From Bradyrhizobium yuanmingense (GTDB lineage: Bacteria; Pseudomonadota; Alphaproteobacteria; Rhizobiales; Xanthobacteraceae), in contig NZ_JARFML010000011.1 in assembly GCF_029167105.1 (NCBI RefSeq), forward strand, positions 180,548-244,547: a DNA stretch of 64,000 nucleotides, in the 5' to 3' direction. The notes beneath the pieces were generated by a model. That model worked only from the letters and a program-made list of their open reading frames with translations. It did not search any database and was not told the origin of the DNA. Both the position numbers and the translations under genes were made by a program. Of the stretch, positions 34,058-42,873 are shown one piece after another (positions within the stretch are counted from its first letter, which is position 1; each line of letters starts with the position of its first letter).

Positions 34058-34765
34058 TTGGCGAAGGCAAAGCGAACTCTGAAATGGCAGCGCGACCCCG
34101 AGGGGATGCGGCTGCGCATTCTCGAAGCCGCCAAGCAGGAGTTTTCCGCCCATGGCCTTGCCGGCGCGCGCGTCGACCGCATCGCGGCCAAGGCCGGCGC
34201 CAACAAGCGCATGCTCTACTATCACGTCGGCAACAAGGACGAGCTCTATCTCGCCGTGCTCGAAGGCGCCTATGACAAGATCCGCAGCGAGGAGCGGGGG
34301 CTCGACCTCGAGCATCTCGATCCCCCCGAGGCGATCCGCCGCCTGATCGAGTTCACCTGGAACTACTTCCTGCGCAATCCCGAATTCCTCTCGCTGCTGC
34401 AGACCGAGAACCTCGCGCGCGCCAAGCACCTGAAGAAATCGACCAAGGTCAAGTCGATGCACTCGCCCTTCGTCGAGATGATCCGCACCGTGGTGCGCCG
34501 CGGCGTCGATAGCGGCGATTTCCAGGTCGCGGTCGATCCGGTGCAGCTCTACATCTCCATCGCGGCGCTCAGCTTCTTCTATCTCTCCAATTCGGCAACG
34601 CTCAGCGTGATTTTCGGCCGCGATCTCCTGGACAACAAGGCCAAGGACGAGCGGCTGGCGCACATGATCGGCCTCGTGCTGGCGGCGCTGACGGGCCAAT
34701 CCGCGGCGCTGTTTGAGGTCGCCAAGGCGCCGAAGTCGCGGGCTGCGGCGGTGCAGACGGTGTAG
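34058..34765 (+). CDS. TetR family transcriptional regulator
   Basis: 235-aa regulator starting from TTG (MAKAKRTLKWQRDPEG). The helix-turn-helix is RVDRIAAKAGANKRMLYYHV, about residues 39-58, and the C-terminal part resembles the TetR_C group of RutR (ILEAAKQEFSAHGLAGARVD). No good ribosome site is seen, and the next methionine (residue 17) would cut into helix 1, so the TTG is provisional. RutR-like proteins respond to pyrimidines or similar ligands. The downstream NMT1-type ABC importer on the same strand could be its target; this is inferred. Confidence 0.83.
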   Translation: MAKAKRTLKWQRDPEGMRLRILEAAKQEFSAHGLAGARVDRIAAKAGANKRMLYYHVGNKDELYLAVLEGAYDKIRSEERGLDLEHLDPPEAIRRLIEFTWNYFLRNPEFLSLLQTENLARAKHLKKSTKVKSMHSPFVEMIRTVVRRGVDSGDFQVAVDPVQLYISIAALSFFYLSNSATLSVIFGRDLLDNKAKDERLAHMIGLVLAALTGQSAALFEVAKAPKSRAAAVQTV

Positions 34766-34794
34766 CCCGTGGCCATGATGGGGCGCCTTGCTCC

Positions 34795-34872
34795 GTCATT
34801 GCGAGCGCAGCGAAGCAATCCAGAATCTTTCCGCGGCGGCAGCCTGGATTGCTTCGCTGCGCTCGCAATGAC
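34795..34872. repeat. GTCATTGCGAGCG-type palindromic repeat
   Basis: GTCATTGCGAGCGCAGCGAA ... AATCCAGAATCTTTCCGCGG ... CTTCGCTGCGCTCGCAATGAC. Intact copy; nearly identical to 40578-40655. Occupies part of the 329-bp gap before the ABC permease gene. Confidence 0.85.
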
Positions 34873-34906
34873 GACGTGGAGGCGGGCGTGCACCTCACTC
34901 CGCTCT

Positions 34907-34961
34907 CGTGCCCCCGGACGCAGCGCGGCACCGCTTCGCGTTGCAGCGCGTCCGGGACACG
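34907..34961. repeat. second palindromic repeat type in the same gap
   Basis: CGTGCCCCCGGACGC ... GCGTCCGGGACACG with imperfect inner pairing around CCGCTTCGCG. Only one copy is in the window. It has the look of a dispersed genomic repeat. Confidence 0.6.
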
Positions 34962-35094
34962 GCAGGCGATAGTCCCGTTCCCGAAGCTCCCGGATCCGGC
35001 TGGAGGCACAAAACGTCACAGGGAAAGCTCTGGACAGTATTTATCCAACGGGTTAATTTCTCCCCATAGCGAAGAAGACTGCCGGGAGTGAAAA

Positions 35095-35904
35095 TTGGCC
35101 GAGCCCAAGCCGCAAAACGCTGTTTCCAAGCTGCTGAATGCAGCCTGGGTTCGGCCGTTCTTGTTCCTGGTCTTCATCGTCGTCGCCTGGGATCTCGCGA
35201 TCCGGCTGTTCAGAATCCCCGCGTATCAAATCCCGGCGCCGCTCGATGTCGTCGCCGTGCTGCGCACCGAATGGCCGGAACTGCTGCGCCAGTCCTGGCC
35301 GACCACCTATGCCACCGTCTGCGGCTTCCTGCTGTCGGCGCTGTTCGGCATTCCCGTCGCGATGCTGATCGCGGGCTCGAAGACGGTGGAGAGCTATATC
35401 TATCCGCTGCTGGTGTTCTCGCAATCTGTGCCGAAGATCGCGATCGCACCGCTGTTCGTGGTCTGGTTCGGCTTCGGCATCATTCCCAAGGTGATCTCGG
35501 CGTTCCTGCTCGGCTTCTTCCCGGTGGTGGTCTCCGCGGTACAAGGCTTCAAGTCGGTCGATCCCGACATGGTCGATCTCGCTCGTGCCATGCAGGGCAG
35601 CCGCCTGCAGGTGTTTCGCGCGGTGAACCTGCCGCATGCGCTGCCGGCGATCTTCTCCGGCCTCAAAGTCTCGGTGACGCTGGCCGTGGTCGGCGCGGTG
35701 GTCGGCGAGTTCGTCGGCTCCAATTCCGGCATCGGCTACGTGATGCAACGCTCGATCGGCACCTTCGACCTGCCGACGATGTTTGCAGCGCTCGTGATCC
35801 TGGCGCTGCTCGGCGTGGTCCTGTTCTGGATCGTCGACCGGATCGAGAAGCTGGTCATTCCCTGGCATGTCAGCCAGCGCGAAGACGTGATTTTCGCTTC
35901 GTAA
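35095..35904 (+). CDS. ABC transporter permease (SsuC/ThiX-like)
   Basis: 269-aa inner-membrane permease with six helices (first: PFLFLVFIVVAWDLAIRLF) and the EAA loop MQGSRLQVFRAVNLPHALP (about residues 166-184). The TTG start is supported by GGGAG five bases upstream. It is followed by a NMT1-type binding protein and an ATPase, so the three form an importer for a small organic ligand, as in thiamine-precursor, sulfonate or riboflavin systems. The linked catabolic genes at 38-42.7 kb suggest a carbon source as ligand. Confidence 0.9.
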   Translation: MAEPKPQNAVSKLLNAAWVRPFLFLVFIVVAWDLAIRLFRIPAYQIPAPLDVVAVLRTEWPELLRQSWPTTYATVCGFLLSALFGIPVAMLIAGSKTVESYIYPLLVFSQSVPKIAIAPLFVVWFGFGIIPKVISAFLLGFFPVVVSAVQGFKSVDPDMVDLARAMQGSRLQVFRAVNLPHALPAIFSGLKVSVTLAVVGAVVGEFVGSNSGIGYVMQRSIGTFDLPTMFAALVILALLGVVLFWIVDRIEKLVIPWHVSQREDVIFAS

Positions 35905-35958
35905 CCAAAGAACGAACGGCCACCAACGGCCGACGCAACAACGACAGGGAGAGTGACG

Positions 35959-36951
35959 ATGAGGAAGTGGATTGGAGCTGCATCCGTGGCACTGATGGCG
36001 TTCGCAGCCATGCCGGCGCAGGCAGCCGACAAGGTCGTGCTGATGCTGAACTGGTACGTCTATGGCGAGCACGCGCCGTTCTATTACGGCAAGGCCAAGG
36101 GCATCTACGCGGCCGAAGGCATCGAGCTCGAGATCCAGGAAGGCCGCGGCTCGGCTGCAACCACGCAGGCCGTCGCCGCCAAGACCGCGGACTTCGGCTA
36201 TGTCGACGTCCCCACCATGATGCGCGCCGCGATCAAGGGCGCGCCCGTGGTTGCGACCGGCGTGCTGCTGCAGACCTCCCCGATGTCCGCGATGGGCTTC
36301 GCCGAGAAGAACATCAGGAAGCCCGAGGACATCAAGGGCAAGACGGTGGCGATCACGCCGGCCGACTCCATGACCCAGATCTGGCCGCTGTTCCTGAAGA
36401 AGACCGGCCTGAAGGAGAGCGACTTCAAGACGGTCGCCGGCGACGGCCAGACCAAGCTCAACGCCGTCATCAACGGCCAGGCCGATCTCCTGCTCGGCTA
36501 CGTCATGGACCAGTCGATGAAGATCAAGGACGCCACCGGCAAGGAGGTCTATCCGATCAAGTTCGCCGACTACGGCATCAACATGGTGTCCTCGGGTGTC
36601 ATCGCCAACACCGACTATGTGAAGGCAAATGCCGATCTCGTCCGCCGCTTCATGTCGGCGACGACGAAAGCGGTCGAGGCCGCCGAGAAGGAGCCGAAGG
36701 CCGCGGCGCAATCGATCCTCGATGCCAACCCCAAGGGCGGCAAGATCGACACGCTGACGCAGGGTTTTGAGCTGACCATCCCGCTCTACCGGACCGCGGA
36801 GACCAAGGGCAAGCGGCCGTTCCAGGTCACTGACCAGAACATGACCGAGACCGTCAATCTGCTGGTCGAATATGGCGGCCTCGATGCCAAGGCCAAGGAG
36901 AACCCGAAGGCTTTCTACACCAGCGATTACCTGCCGAAGAGCGGCTCGTGA
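35959..36951 (+). CDS. ABC transporter substrate-binding protein (NMT1/SsuA-like)
   Basis: 330-aa periplasmic protein. Sec signal MRKWIGAASVALMAFAAMPA, cut after AQA near residue 22. The mature domain begins DKVVLMLNWYVYGEHAPFYY, the NMT1/THI5-like opening, and contains EGRGSAATTQAVAAKTADFG and the ligand-loop DVPTMMRAAIKGAPVVATG. ATG at 35959 follows AGGGAG; GTG at 35953 is too close to it. Pairs with the permease before and ATPase after it. The ligand is unknown; NMT1-type proteins bind pyrimidines, taurine, sulfonates and others. Confidence 0.9.
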   Translation: MRKWIGAASVALMAFAAMPAQAADKVVLMLNWYVYGEHAPFYYGKAKGIYAAEGIELEIQEGRGSAATTQAVAAKTADFGYVDVPTMMRAAIKGAPVVATGVLLQTSPMSAMGFAEKNIRKPEDIKGKTVAITPADSMTQIWPLFLKKTGLKESDFKTVAGDGQTKLNAVINGQADLLLGYVMDQSMKIKDATGKEVYPIKFADYGINMVSSGVIANTDYVKANADLVRRFMSATTKAVEAAEKEPKAAAQSILDANPKGGKIDTLTQGFELTIPLYRTAETKGKRPFQVTDQNMTETVNLLVEYGGLDAKAKENPKAFYTSDYLPKSGS

Positions 36952-37796
36952 AACCTGCGACTGTCATGAGTGAAACCGCGCAGCCGGCCGCTCATCTGAG
37001 ACTGGTGAGCGACCGGGCTGCCGGCGATGCGTCGGGCATCAAGCTGTCGGGCGTGTCGAAGATCTACCGGACGCGCGACGGCGACGTGCCGTCGTTGCGG
37101 CCGCTCGACTTTCACATCAACGACGGCGAGTTCTTCGTCGTGGTCGGCCCAAGCGGCTGCGGCAAGTCCACGCTGCTCAAATTGATCTCGGGCCTGCTGG
37201 CGCCGACCACGGGCGAGATCCTGGTCGAGGGCCAGAAGGTGACGACGCCGCATGGCAATGTCGGCATCGTGTTCCAGAACGCGCTGCTGCTGCCCTGGCG
37301 CAACATCCTGGGCAATGTGATGCTGCCGATCGACATGAAGCGCCTGCCGCGGCAGGAATATCTCGACCGCGCCAAGTCGCTGCTGAAGCTGGTCGGCCTC
37401 GAAGGCTTCGAGAAGAAGCTGCCCTGGCAGCTCTCCGGCGGCATGCAGCAGCGCGCCTCGATCTGCCGCGCGCTGGTGCACGACCCGAAGATCATGCTGA
37501 TGGACGAGCCGTTCGGCGCGCTCGATGCGCTGACGCGCGAGCGCATGAATGTCGAATTGATGCGGATCCAGCGCGAGACGAAGAAGACCGTGCTCCTGAT
37601 CACGCATTCGATTCCGGAAGCCGTGTTCCTCGCCGACCGCGTGCTGGTCATGACCGAGCGCCCCGGCGCGATCGCCGCGATCTACGACGTCCCGCTGCCG
37701 CGCCCGCGCTCGCTCGATGCGATGGCCGATCCGGTGTTTACGGAGCTCGTGCAGCGCATCCGCAAGCATTTCTTCTCGCAGGGTGCATTGGATTAG
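36948..37796 (+). CDS. ABC transporter ATP-binding protein (SsuB/TauB-like)
   Basis: 282-aa ATPase. Walker A GPSGCGKST (about residues 66-74), Q-loop IVFQNALLLPW, signature SGGMQQRASI, Walker B IMLMDEP and switch His in LITHSIPEA. The GTG start overlaps the binding-protein stop by 4 bp (GTGA), which suggests coupled translation; an ATG at 36966 is the alternative. The N-terminal 25 residues are extra compared with the family core. It energises the importer of 35095-36951. Confidence 0.9.
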   Translation: MKPATVMSETAQPAAHLRLVSDRAAGDASGIKLSGVSKIYRTRDGDVPSLRPLDFHINDGEFFVVVGPSGCGKSTLLKLISGLLAPTTGEILVEGQKVTTPHGNVGIVFQNALLLPWRNILGNVMLPIDMKRLPRQEYLDRAKSLLKLVGLEGFEKKLPWQLSGGMQQRASICRALVHDPKIMLMDEPFGALDALTRERMNVELMRIQRETKKTVLLITHSIPEAVFLADRVLVMTERPGAIAAIYDVPLPRPRSLDAMADPVFTELVQRIRKHFFSQGALD

Positions 37797-37837
37797 GGCA
37801 TGCGATTGGTTTGGGCTGCAACCGCGACGACGGTGCG

Positions 37838-37958
37838 CTCCCTCCCCCGCTTGCGGGGGAGGGTTGGGGAGAGGGTGTCTCCGCTGGCAAGACTCCCCAA
37901 GAGGAGAAAACCCTCACCCGGCACTTCGTGCCGACCTCTCCCGCAAGCGGGAGAGGTG
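37838..37958. repeat. modular REP-like repeat with exchangeable central hairpin
   Basis: CTCCCTCCCCCGC-TTGC-GGGGGAGGG, then the GGGGAGAGGGTG / ACCCTCACCCGGC region, then CGGCACTTCGTGCCG and CCTCTCCCGCAAGCGGGAGAGG. Same outer modules as 30919-31059 with a different central stem. It fills the gap before the enolase-superfamily gene. Confidence 0.75.
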
Positions 37959-37998
37959 CACCGCCGCCTTGGCCAAATGTTCGGGACCAACTAACACC

Positions 37999-39396
37999 AT
38001 GTCCCCCCGCCTGAAGCTGCGAGACATCGCCTTCTTCGAACGTCCCGTGCAGTTCGCGCGGCCGTTCCGCTTTGGTGCGATCACGATCAATGCGACACCG
38101 CAGCTGTTCGTGCGGGTGGAGATCGAGGTGGAGGGCAGGGGAACGGCGGTCGGTGCCAGTGCCGAATTGCTGGTGCCGAAATGGTTCGACAAGCGGCCGG
38201 AGCTGTCGCCGGCGCAGACGGTGGACGAGTTGCGCCGTTCGCTTCAGATCGCGCGCCAGCTCTATCTGGTGGAGACAGGTTTTCGGCCGGCGTTCGGTCT
38301 GCATGCCTCGTGCATCAGTGCCCAAATCAGGGCATGTGCGAACGAGAACATTCCGCCACTTGCGGCGGGCTATGGTCCGGCGGAAATTGACAAAGCGATC
38401 CTCGACGCGCTGCTGCGCGCAGTCGGCACCAGCTTCTTCGACGGAATGTCCGGCAACATCGCAGGGATCGATGGGCGCATGTCGCTCGACCTGACTAGTG
38501 CCGACATCGCGGCATTTCTGAAAGCGTGCAGCCCCTTGCCGCGCGTCGCCATCAGGCACACCGTCGGCCTCGATGACCAAATCGAGGGCGAGGGTGGCAT
38601 TGCCGACGCAGGCGAAAATGCCGGCGCTCGCTACTTCAAGCTCAAGCTGTCGGGCAATCCGGAAGCAGACGCGTCGCGATTGACGCGCATCGGCAAGGAG
38701 CTCGGCACGCTCGGATACGACTACAGCGTCTCGCTCGACGCCAATGAACAATACGCCGATCTTGTAGCCCTGCGCACACTGATCGATCGGCTTGATCGCG
38801 ACGCGACGCTAGGCCCAATCGCGACCCGGCTTCTCTACATCGAGCAACCCATGCCGCGCGACATCACGTGGCAGACTGCGCTCGGAGCGCTTGCCGAGCG
38901 GGCTTTCATTATCGACGAGGCCGATGATTCCTATGATGCTTTCTTAAAGATGAGGCCTCTCGGCTATCGCGGCATCTCCTCGAAATCCTGCAAGGGTCTC
39001 TACAAATCGATCCTCAACGCGACCCGCGCTGCAAAATGGACGACGGGTGCCGAGACATTCTTCGTCACCGGCGAGGATCTCACCTGCCAGGCCGGCCTTG
39101 CCGTGCAGCAGGACCTCGCCCTCGGGGCCTTCATCGGCGTCACCCACGCCGAGCGCAACGGCCATCACTACGTCGACGGCTTTGGCGAGACGCCTCTCGC
39201 CGAAGCTGCGGCCTTTGCCGCTGCGCATCCGGATCTCTATGCCGACACCGGGCAGGGCATCCGCCTTTCCATTCACGACGGCGATCTCCTGACGGGATCG
39301 CTCAACACAGCGGGCTTTGCGACGTCAGTCCATCCGGACTGGTCGGCGCTGCGTCCGCTCGAACAGCCGACATCACTTCAGGAGTATCCGGCATGA
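37999..39396 (+). CDS. enolase-superfamily (mandelate racemase/muconate-lactonizing type) enzyme
   Basis: 465 aa, longer than the usual 360-400. The barrel carries the KxK motif (YFKLKLSG, about residue 213), metal ligands in SLDANEQ and IEQP, then IDEADD and a second conserved lysine in ISSKSCKG, and a His in VTHAERNGHHY. This pattern fits the muconate-lactonizing/dipeptide-epimerase side of the superfamily, with a sugar-acid dehydratase possible. The ATG at 37999 follows the repeat. Its last bases overlap the next gene (ATGA), and it is the first of four catabolic genes. Substrate unknown. Confidence 0.82.
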   Translation: MSPRLKLRDIAFFERPVQFARPFRFGAITINATPQLFVRVEIEVEGRGTAVGASAELLVPKWFDKRPELSPAQTVDELRRSLQIARQLYLVETGFRPAFGLHASCISAQIRACANENIPPLAAGYGPAEIDKAILDALLRAVGTSFFDGMSGNIAGIDGRMSLDLTSADIAAFLKACSPLPRVAIRHTVGLDDQIEGEGGIADAGENAGARYFKLKLSGNPEADASRLTRIGKELGTLGYDYSVSLDANEQYADLVALRTLIDRLDRDATLGPIATRLLYIEQPMPRDITWQTALGALAERAFIIDEADDSYDAFLKMRPLGYRGISSKSCKGLYKSILNATRAAKWTTGAETFFVTGEDLTCQAGLAVQQDLALGAFIGVTHAERNGHHYVDGFGETPLAEAAAFAAAHPDLYADTGQGIRLSIHDGDLLTGSLNTAGFATSVHPDWSALRPLEQPTSLQEYPA

Positions 39397-40544
39397 CCAC
39401 CCAACGCCTCGGCCTCATCATGAACGGCGTCACCGGCCGCATGGGGCTCAACCAGCATCTGATCCGTTCGATCGTCGCCATCCGCGACCAGGGCGGCGTC
39501 CGCCTGAAGAACGGGGACCGCGTCATGCCCGATCCAATCCTGGTCGGCCGCAATGCCGAGAAGGTCGAGGCGCTCGCCAAGCGCTACAACATCACGCGTT
39601 GGACCACCGATCTCGATGCCGCGCTCGCCGACAAGAACGACACCATGTTCTTCGATGCCGCGACCACGCAGGCGCGTCCCGGCCTGCTGACCCAGGCCAT
39701 CAACGCCGGCAAGCATGTCTATTGCGAGAAGCCGATCGCGACCAATTTCGAGGAGGCGGTCGAGGTCGTGAAGCTCGCCAATGCCAAGGGCGTCAAGCAC
39801 GGCACCGTGCAGGACAAGCTGTTCCTGCCGGGCCTGAAGAAGATCGCCTTCCTCCGTGACTCCGGCTTTTTCGGCCGCATCCTCTCGGTGCGCGGCGAGT
39901 TCGGCTATTGGGTATTCGAAGGCGGCTGGCAGGAAGCGCAGCGGCCCTCCTGGAACTACCGCAGCGAAGATGGCGGCGGCATCATCCTCGACATGGTCTG
40001 CCATTGGCGCTACGTGCTCGACAACCTCTTCGGCAACGTCCAGAGCGTCAGCTGCATCGGCAGCACCGACATTCCTGAGCGCTATGACGAGCAGGCCCAG
40101 AAGTACAAGGCGACCGCGGACGATTCCGCCTACGCCACGTTCCAGCTGGAGGGTGGCATCATCGCCCACATCAACATGTCCTGGGTCACGCGCGTCTACC
40201 GCGACGACCTCGTCACCTTCCAGGTCGACGGCACGCTCGGCTCGGCGGTCGCGGGCCTCTCCGACTGCATGATCCAGGCGCGGCAGGCGACCCCGCGGCC
40301 GGTATGGAACCCCGACGAGAAGCGGCTGCACGATTTCTACGGCGACTGGCAGAAGCTGCCGGATAACGTCTCCTATGACAACGGCTTCAAGGAACAGTGG
40401 GAGATGTTCATCCGACACGTCTACGAGGATGCTCCCTACAAGTTCACCCTGCTCGAAGGCGCCAAGGGCGTGCAGCTCGCCGAATGCGCGCTGAAGAGCT
40501 GGAAGGAGCGGCGCTGGATCGACGTCGCACCCATCAAGGTTTGA
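39393..40544 (+). CDS. Gfo/Idh/MocA family NAD(P)-dependent oxidoreductase
   Basis: 383-aa dehydrogenase with N-terminal Rossmann fold (LIMNGVTGRMGLNQHL; the usual GxGxxG is modified to NGVTGRMG) and the family signature YCEKPIATNFEEAVE (about residues 111-125; Lys114 in EKP). The middle has GGGIILDMVCHWRYVLDNLF, where the catalytic Asp/His are expected. It starts on the upstream stop (ATGA), so it is translationally coupled. The role is probably oxidation of a ring hydroxyl of a sugar or cyclitol in the locus pathway. Confidence 0.88.
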   Translation: MTTQRLGLIMNGVTGRMGLNQHLIRSIVAIRDQGGVRLKNGDRVMPDPILVGRNAEKVEALAKRYNITRWTTDLDAALADKNDTMFFDAATTQARPGLLTQAINAGKHVYCEKPIATNFEEAVEVVKLANAKGVKHGTVQDKLFLPGLKKIAFLRDSGFFGRILSVRGEFGYWVFEGGWQEAQRPSWNYRSEDGGGIILDMVCHWRYVLDNLFGNVQSVSCIGSTDIPERYDEQAQKYKATADDSAYATFQLEGGIIAHINMSWVTRVYRDDLVTFQVDGTLGSAVAGLSDCMIQARQATPRPVWNPDEKRLHDFYGDWQKLPDNVSYDNGFKEQWEMFIRHVYEDAPYKFTLLEGAKGVQLAECALKSWKERRWIDVAPIKV

Positions 40545-40577
40545 GGTCAGTCGGATAATCCCGATGTCTACTGAGCC

Positions 40578-40655
40578 GTCATTGCGAGCGAAGCGAAGCA
40601 ATCCAGAATCTTTCCGCGGAGGCAGTCTGGATTGCTTCGCTTCGCTCGCAATGAC
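40578..40655. repeat. GTCATTGCGAGCG-type palindromic repeat inside the catabolic operon
   Basis: GTCATTGCGAGCGAAGCGAA ... AATCCAGAATCTTTCCGCGG ... CTTCGCTTCGCTCGCAATGAC. It separates two genes of the operon and ends only 15 bp before the ATG of the next gene, so it may have inserted into a former short spacer. Confidence 0.85.
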
Positions 40656-40670
40656 GGAGAGAGGACCAAA

Positions 40671-41861
40671 ATGAACAAGCCTGTCCAACCATTGTCATCC
40701 CTGTCGCTGAAGCTCCCCAAGCCCGATCGCTCGATCGAGACCTATCGGTTAGCTGCCTCGCGCACGTTCCCCGCAAAGCTCGAAGGGCCGCTGAACCGCA
40801 TCGCGTTCTCGGCCGTGCACACCGTCGCCGATCCCCTCGCCGACAACGATCCCTGGCTGTCAGCTGCGGTCGACTGGGACAGGACCATCGCCTTCCGCGA
40901 GCACGTCTGGGACCTCGGTCTCGGCGTTGCCGAAGCCATGGACACTGCGCAGCGCGGCATGGGGCTGGACTGGCCGACCTCGCGGGAGCTGATCACGCGC
41001 TCGGTCGCCGCCGCCAAGCGGCGCAACGCGCTGGTGTTCTCGGGCGCCGGCACGGATCATCTCGCGGTGGAGGACGCGAGGAGCCTCGACGACGTCATCC
41101 GTGCCTATGAGGAGCAGATCTCGGCGGTCGAGAAGGTCGGCGGCCGCATCATCCTGATGGCCTCGCGCGCCCTCGCAAAACTCGGTCGCAACGCCGACGA
41201 TTACGCCAAAGTCTATGACCGCATGCTCTCGCAGGTCCGTGAACCCGTCATCATTCACTGGCTCGGCGACATGTTCGATCCGGCGCTGGCGGGATATTGG
41301 GGCACTGGGGATCTCGAGAAGGCGATGGATACTGCGGTCGCCATCATCAACGGCAACGCCGCCAAGGTCGACGGCGTCAAGGTCTCGCTGCTCGACAAGC
41401 AGCGCGAGATCGATATGCGCCGGCGCCTCGACCAGCGCATCAAGATGTATACCGGCGACGATTTCAACTACGCGGAGCTGATCGCCGGCGACAGCGAAGG
41501 CTTTTCGCACGCGCTGCTCGGCATCTTCGATGCCATCGCGCCGGCGGCATCCTACGCGCTGTCGCGGCTGGCCTCGGGCGACGAAGCGGGCTTTCACGAC
41601 GTGCTGGGCCCGACGGTGCCGCTGTCACGCCACATCTTCAAGGCGCCGACGCGGTTCTACAAGACCGGTGTCGTGTTCATGGCCTACCTCAACGGTCACC
41701 AGGATCACTTCACTATGGTCGGGGGTCAGGAGAGCACCCGCTCCACGCTGCATCTGGCCGAGCTGTTCCGTCTCGCCGACAAGGCCGGTCTGCTCGCCAA
41801 CCCCGAACTCGCGACGCAGCGGATGAAGACCGTGCTGGCCTCGCATGGACTTGAATCCTGA
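40671..41861 (+). CDS. DUF993 protein, dihydrodipicolinate synthase-like
   Basis: 396 aa. Similar to proteins annotated as dihydrodipicolinate-synthase family (DUF993), a TIM-barrel aldolase group. Recognisable pieces are RNALVFSGAGTDHL, a barrel strand VREPVIIHWLGDMFDP, and AKVDGVKVSLLDKQRE where a Schiff-base lysine (GVKVS, about residue 238) would be expected. GAGAGAGG lies before the ATG. The stop overlaps the next start (TGATG). In the operon it would cleave or condense a keto sugar intermediate; no member of DUF993 has an activity that I can state with certainty. Confidence 0.8.
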   Translation: MNKPVQPLSSLSLKLPKPDRSIETYRLAASRTFPAKLEGPLNRIAFSAVHTVADPLADNDPWLSAAVDWDRTIAFREHVWDLGLGVAEAMDTAQRGMGLDWPTSRELITRSVAAAKRRNALVFSGAGTDHLAVEDARSLDDVIRAYEEQISAVEKVGGRIILMASRALAKLGRNADDYAKVYDRMLSQVREPVIIHWLGDMFDPALAGYWGTGDLEKAMDTAVAIINGNAAKVDGVKVSLLDKQREIDMRRRLDQRIKMYTGDDFNYAELIAGDSEGFSHALLGIFDAIAPAASYALSRLASGDEAGFHDVLGPTVPLSRHIFKAPTRFYKTGVVFMAYLNGHQDHFTMVGGQESTRSTLHLAELFRLADKAGLLANPELATQRMKTVLASHGLES

Positions 41862-42724
41862 TGCGCGATTTCTCGTCCGACCATCGCTGGCTGTCGCTGA
41901 ACACGGCGACGGTCCGCAAGCAGGGGGATCTCATCGAGATCATCGACGCCTGCGCACGTCACGGCATCCGCGCCATCGATCCCTGGCGCGACCAGGTCGC
42001 GAACGTCGGGCTCGACCGCGCCGCGCGCGCGGTGCGCGAGGCCGGCCTCGAGCTATCAGGCTATTGCCGCGGCGGCATGTTCACCTCGGATGCCGCGCGC
42101 CGGGGCGAGATGCGCGACGATAACAGGCGCTGCGTCGATGAAGCCAAGGCGCTGGGCGCGCCCTGCATCGTCCTCGTCGTCGGCGGCCTGCCGCAATATT
42201 CGCGGCCGGGCAGTGAGGCTTCGAAGGATCTGGTGGCAGCGCGCGGACAGGTCGAGGAAGCGCTCGCCGACATGCTCGACTACGCCAAGCAGGCTAAGCT
42301 GCCGCTGGCGATCGAGCCGCTGCATCCGGCCTATGCGGCCGACCGCGCCTGCGTGAACACGACCAAGCAGGCGCTCGACATCTGCGACCGGCTCGACCCC
42401 GGCCGCACCGGCATGCTCGGCGTTGCGCTCGACGTCTATCACATCTGGTGGGACCCGGAACTGATGGACCAGATCGCACGCGCCGGCCGGGATCGCCTGC
42501 TCGCGTTCCACGTCTGCGACTGGCTGGTGCCGACCAAGGACATTCTCAACGACCGCGGCATGATGGGCGACGGCGTCATCGACATCAAATCGGTGCGCCA
42601 GGCCGTCGAAGCCCAGGGCTTTGCCGGCTATTCCGAAATCGAGATTTTCTCCAACGATTGGTGGGGCAAGCCGATGGACGAGGTGCTGCGCACTTGCATC
42701 GCGCGGCACAGGACGGTGGTGTAG
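41861..42724 (+). CDS. xylose isomerase-like TIM-barrel (sugar phosphate isomerase/epimerase)
   Basis: 287-aa AP-endonuclease-2/xylose-isomerase-like barrel. Metal-ligand candidates are Glu in LAIEPLHP (about residue 148), Asp and His in VALDVYHIWWDPE (about 187-199), His in LLAFHVCDW and Glu in YSEIEIFSNDWW. It overlaps the DUF993 stop by one base. It ends the four-gene cluster. Related enzymes isomerise or epimerise keto sugars or catalyse beta-elimination of 3-keto-glycosides, which would complement the Gfo/Idh/MocA dehydrogenase. Confidence 0.87.
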   Translation: MRDFSSDHRWLSLNTATVRKQGDLIEIIDACARHGIRAIDPWRDQVANVGLDRAARAVREAGLELSGYCRGGMFTSDAARRGEMRDDNRRCVDEAKALGAPCIVLVVGGLPQYSRPGSEASKDLVAARGQVEEALADMLDYAKQAKLPLAIEPLHPAYAADRACVNTTKQALDICDRLDPGRTGMLGVALDVYHIWWDPELMDQIARAGRDRLLAFHVCDWLVPTKDILNDRGMMGDGVIDIKSVRQAVEAQGFAGYSEIEIFSNDWWGKPMDEVLRTCIARHRTVV

Positions 42725-42873
42725 TTGCCTCGAGTGTCTCGTGAAAAGTCAGACGATTGCGCTATCATCGATTTCACCCGTCGAATCCCGGACTATCACT
42801 CGTCAATTCGATCTGCGAAACTCTGTAGACACAAATGCGCTTGCGACCAAGCAGGCGCGGAGGGAGGTTCGCA

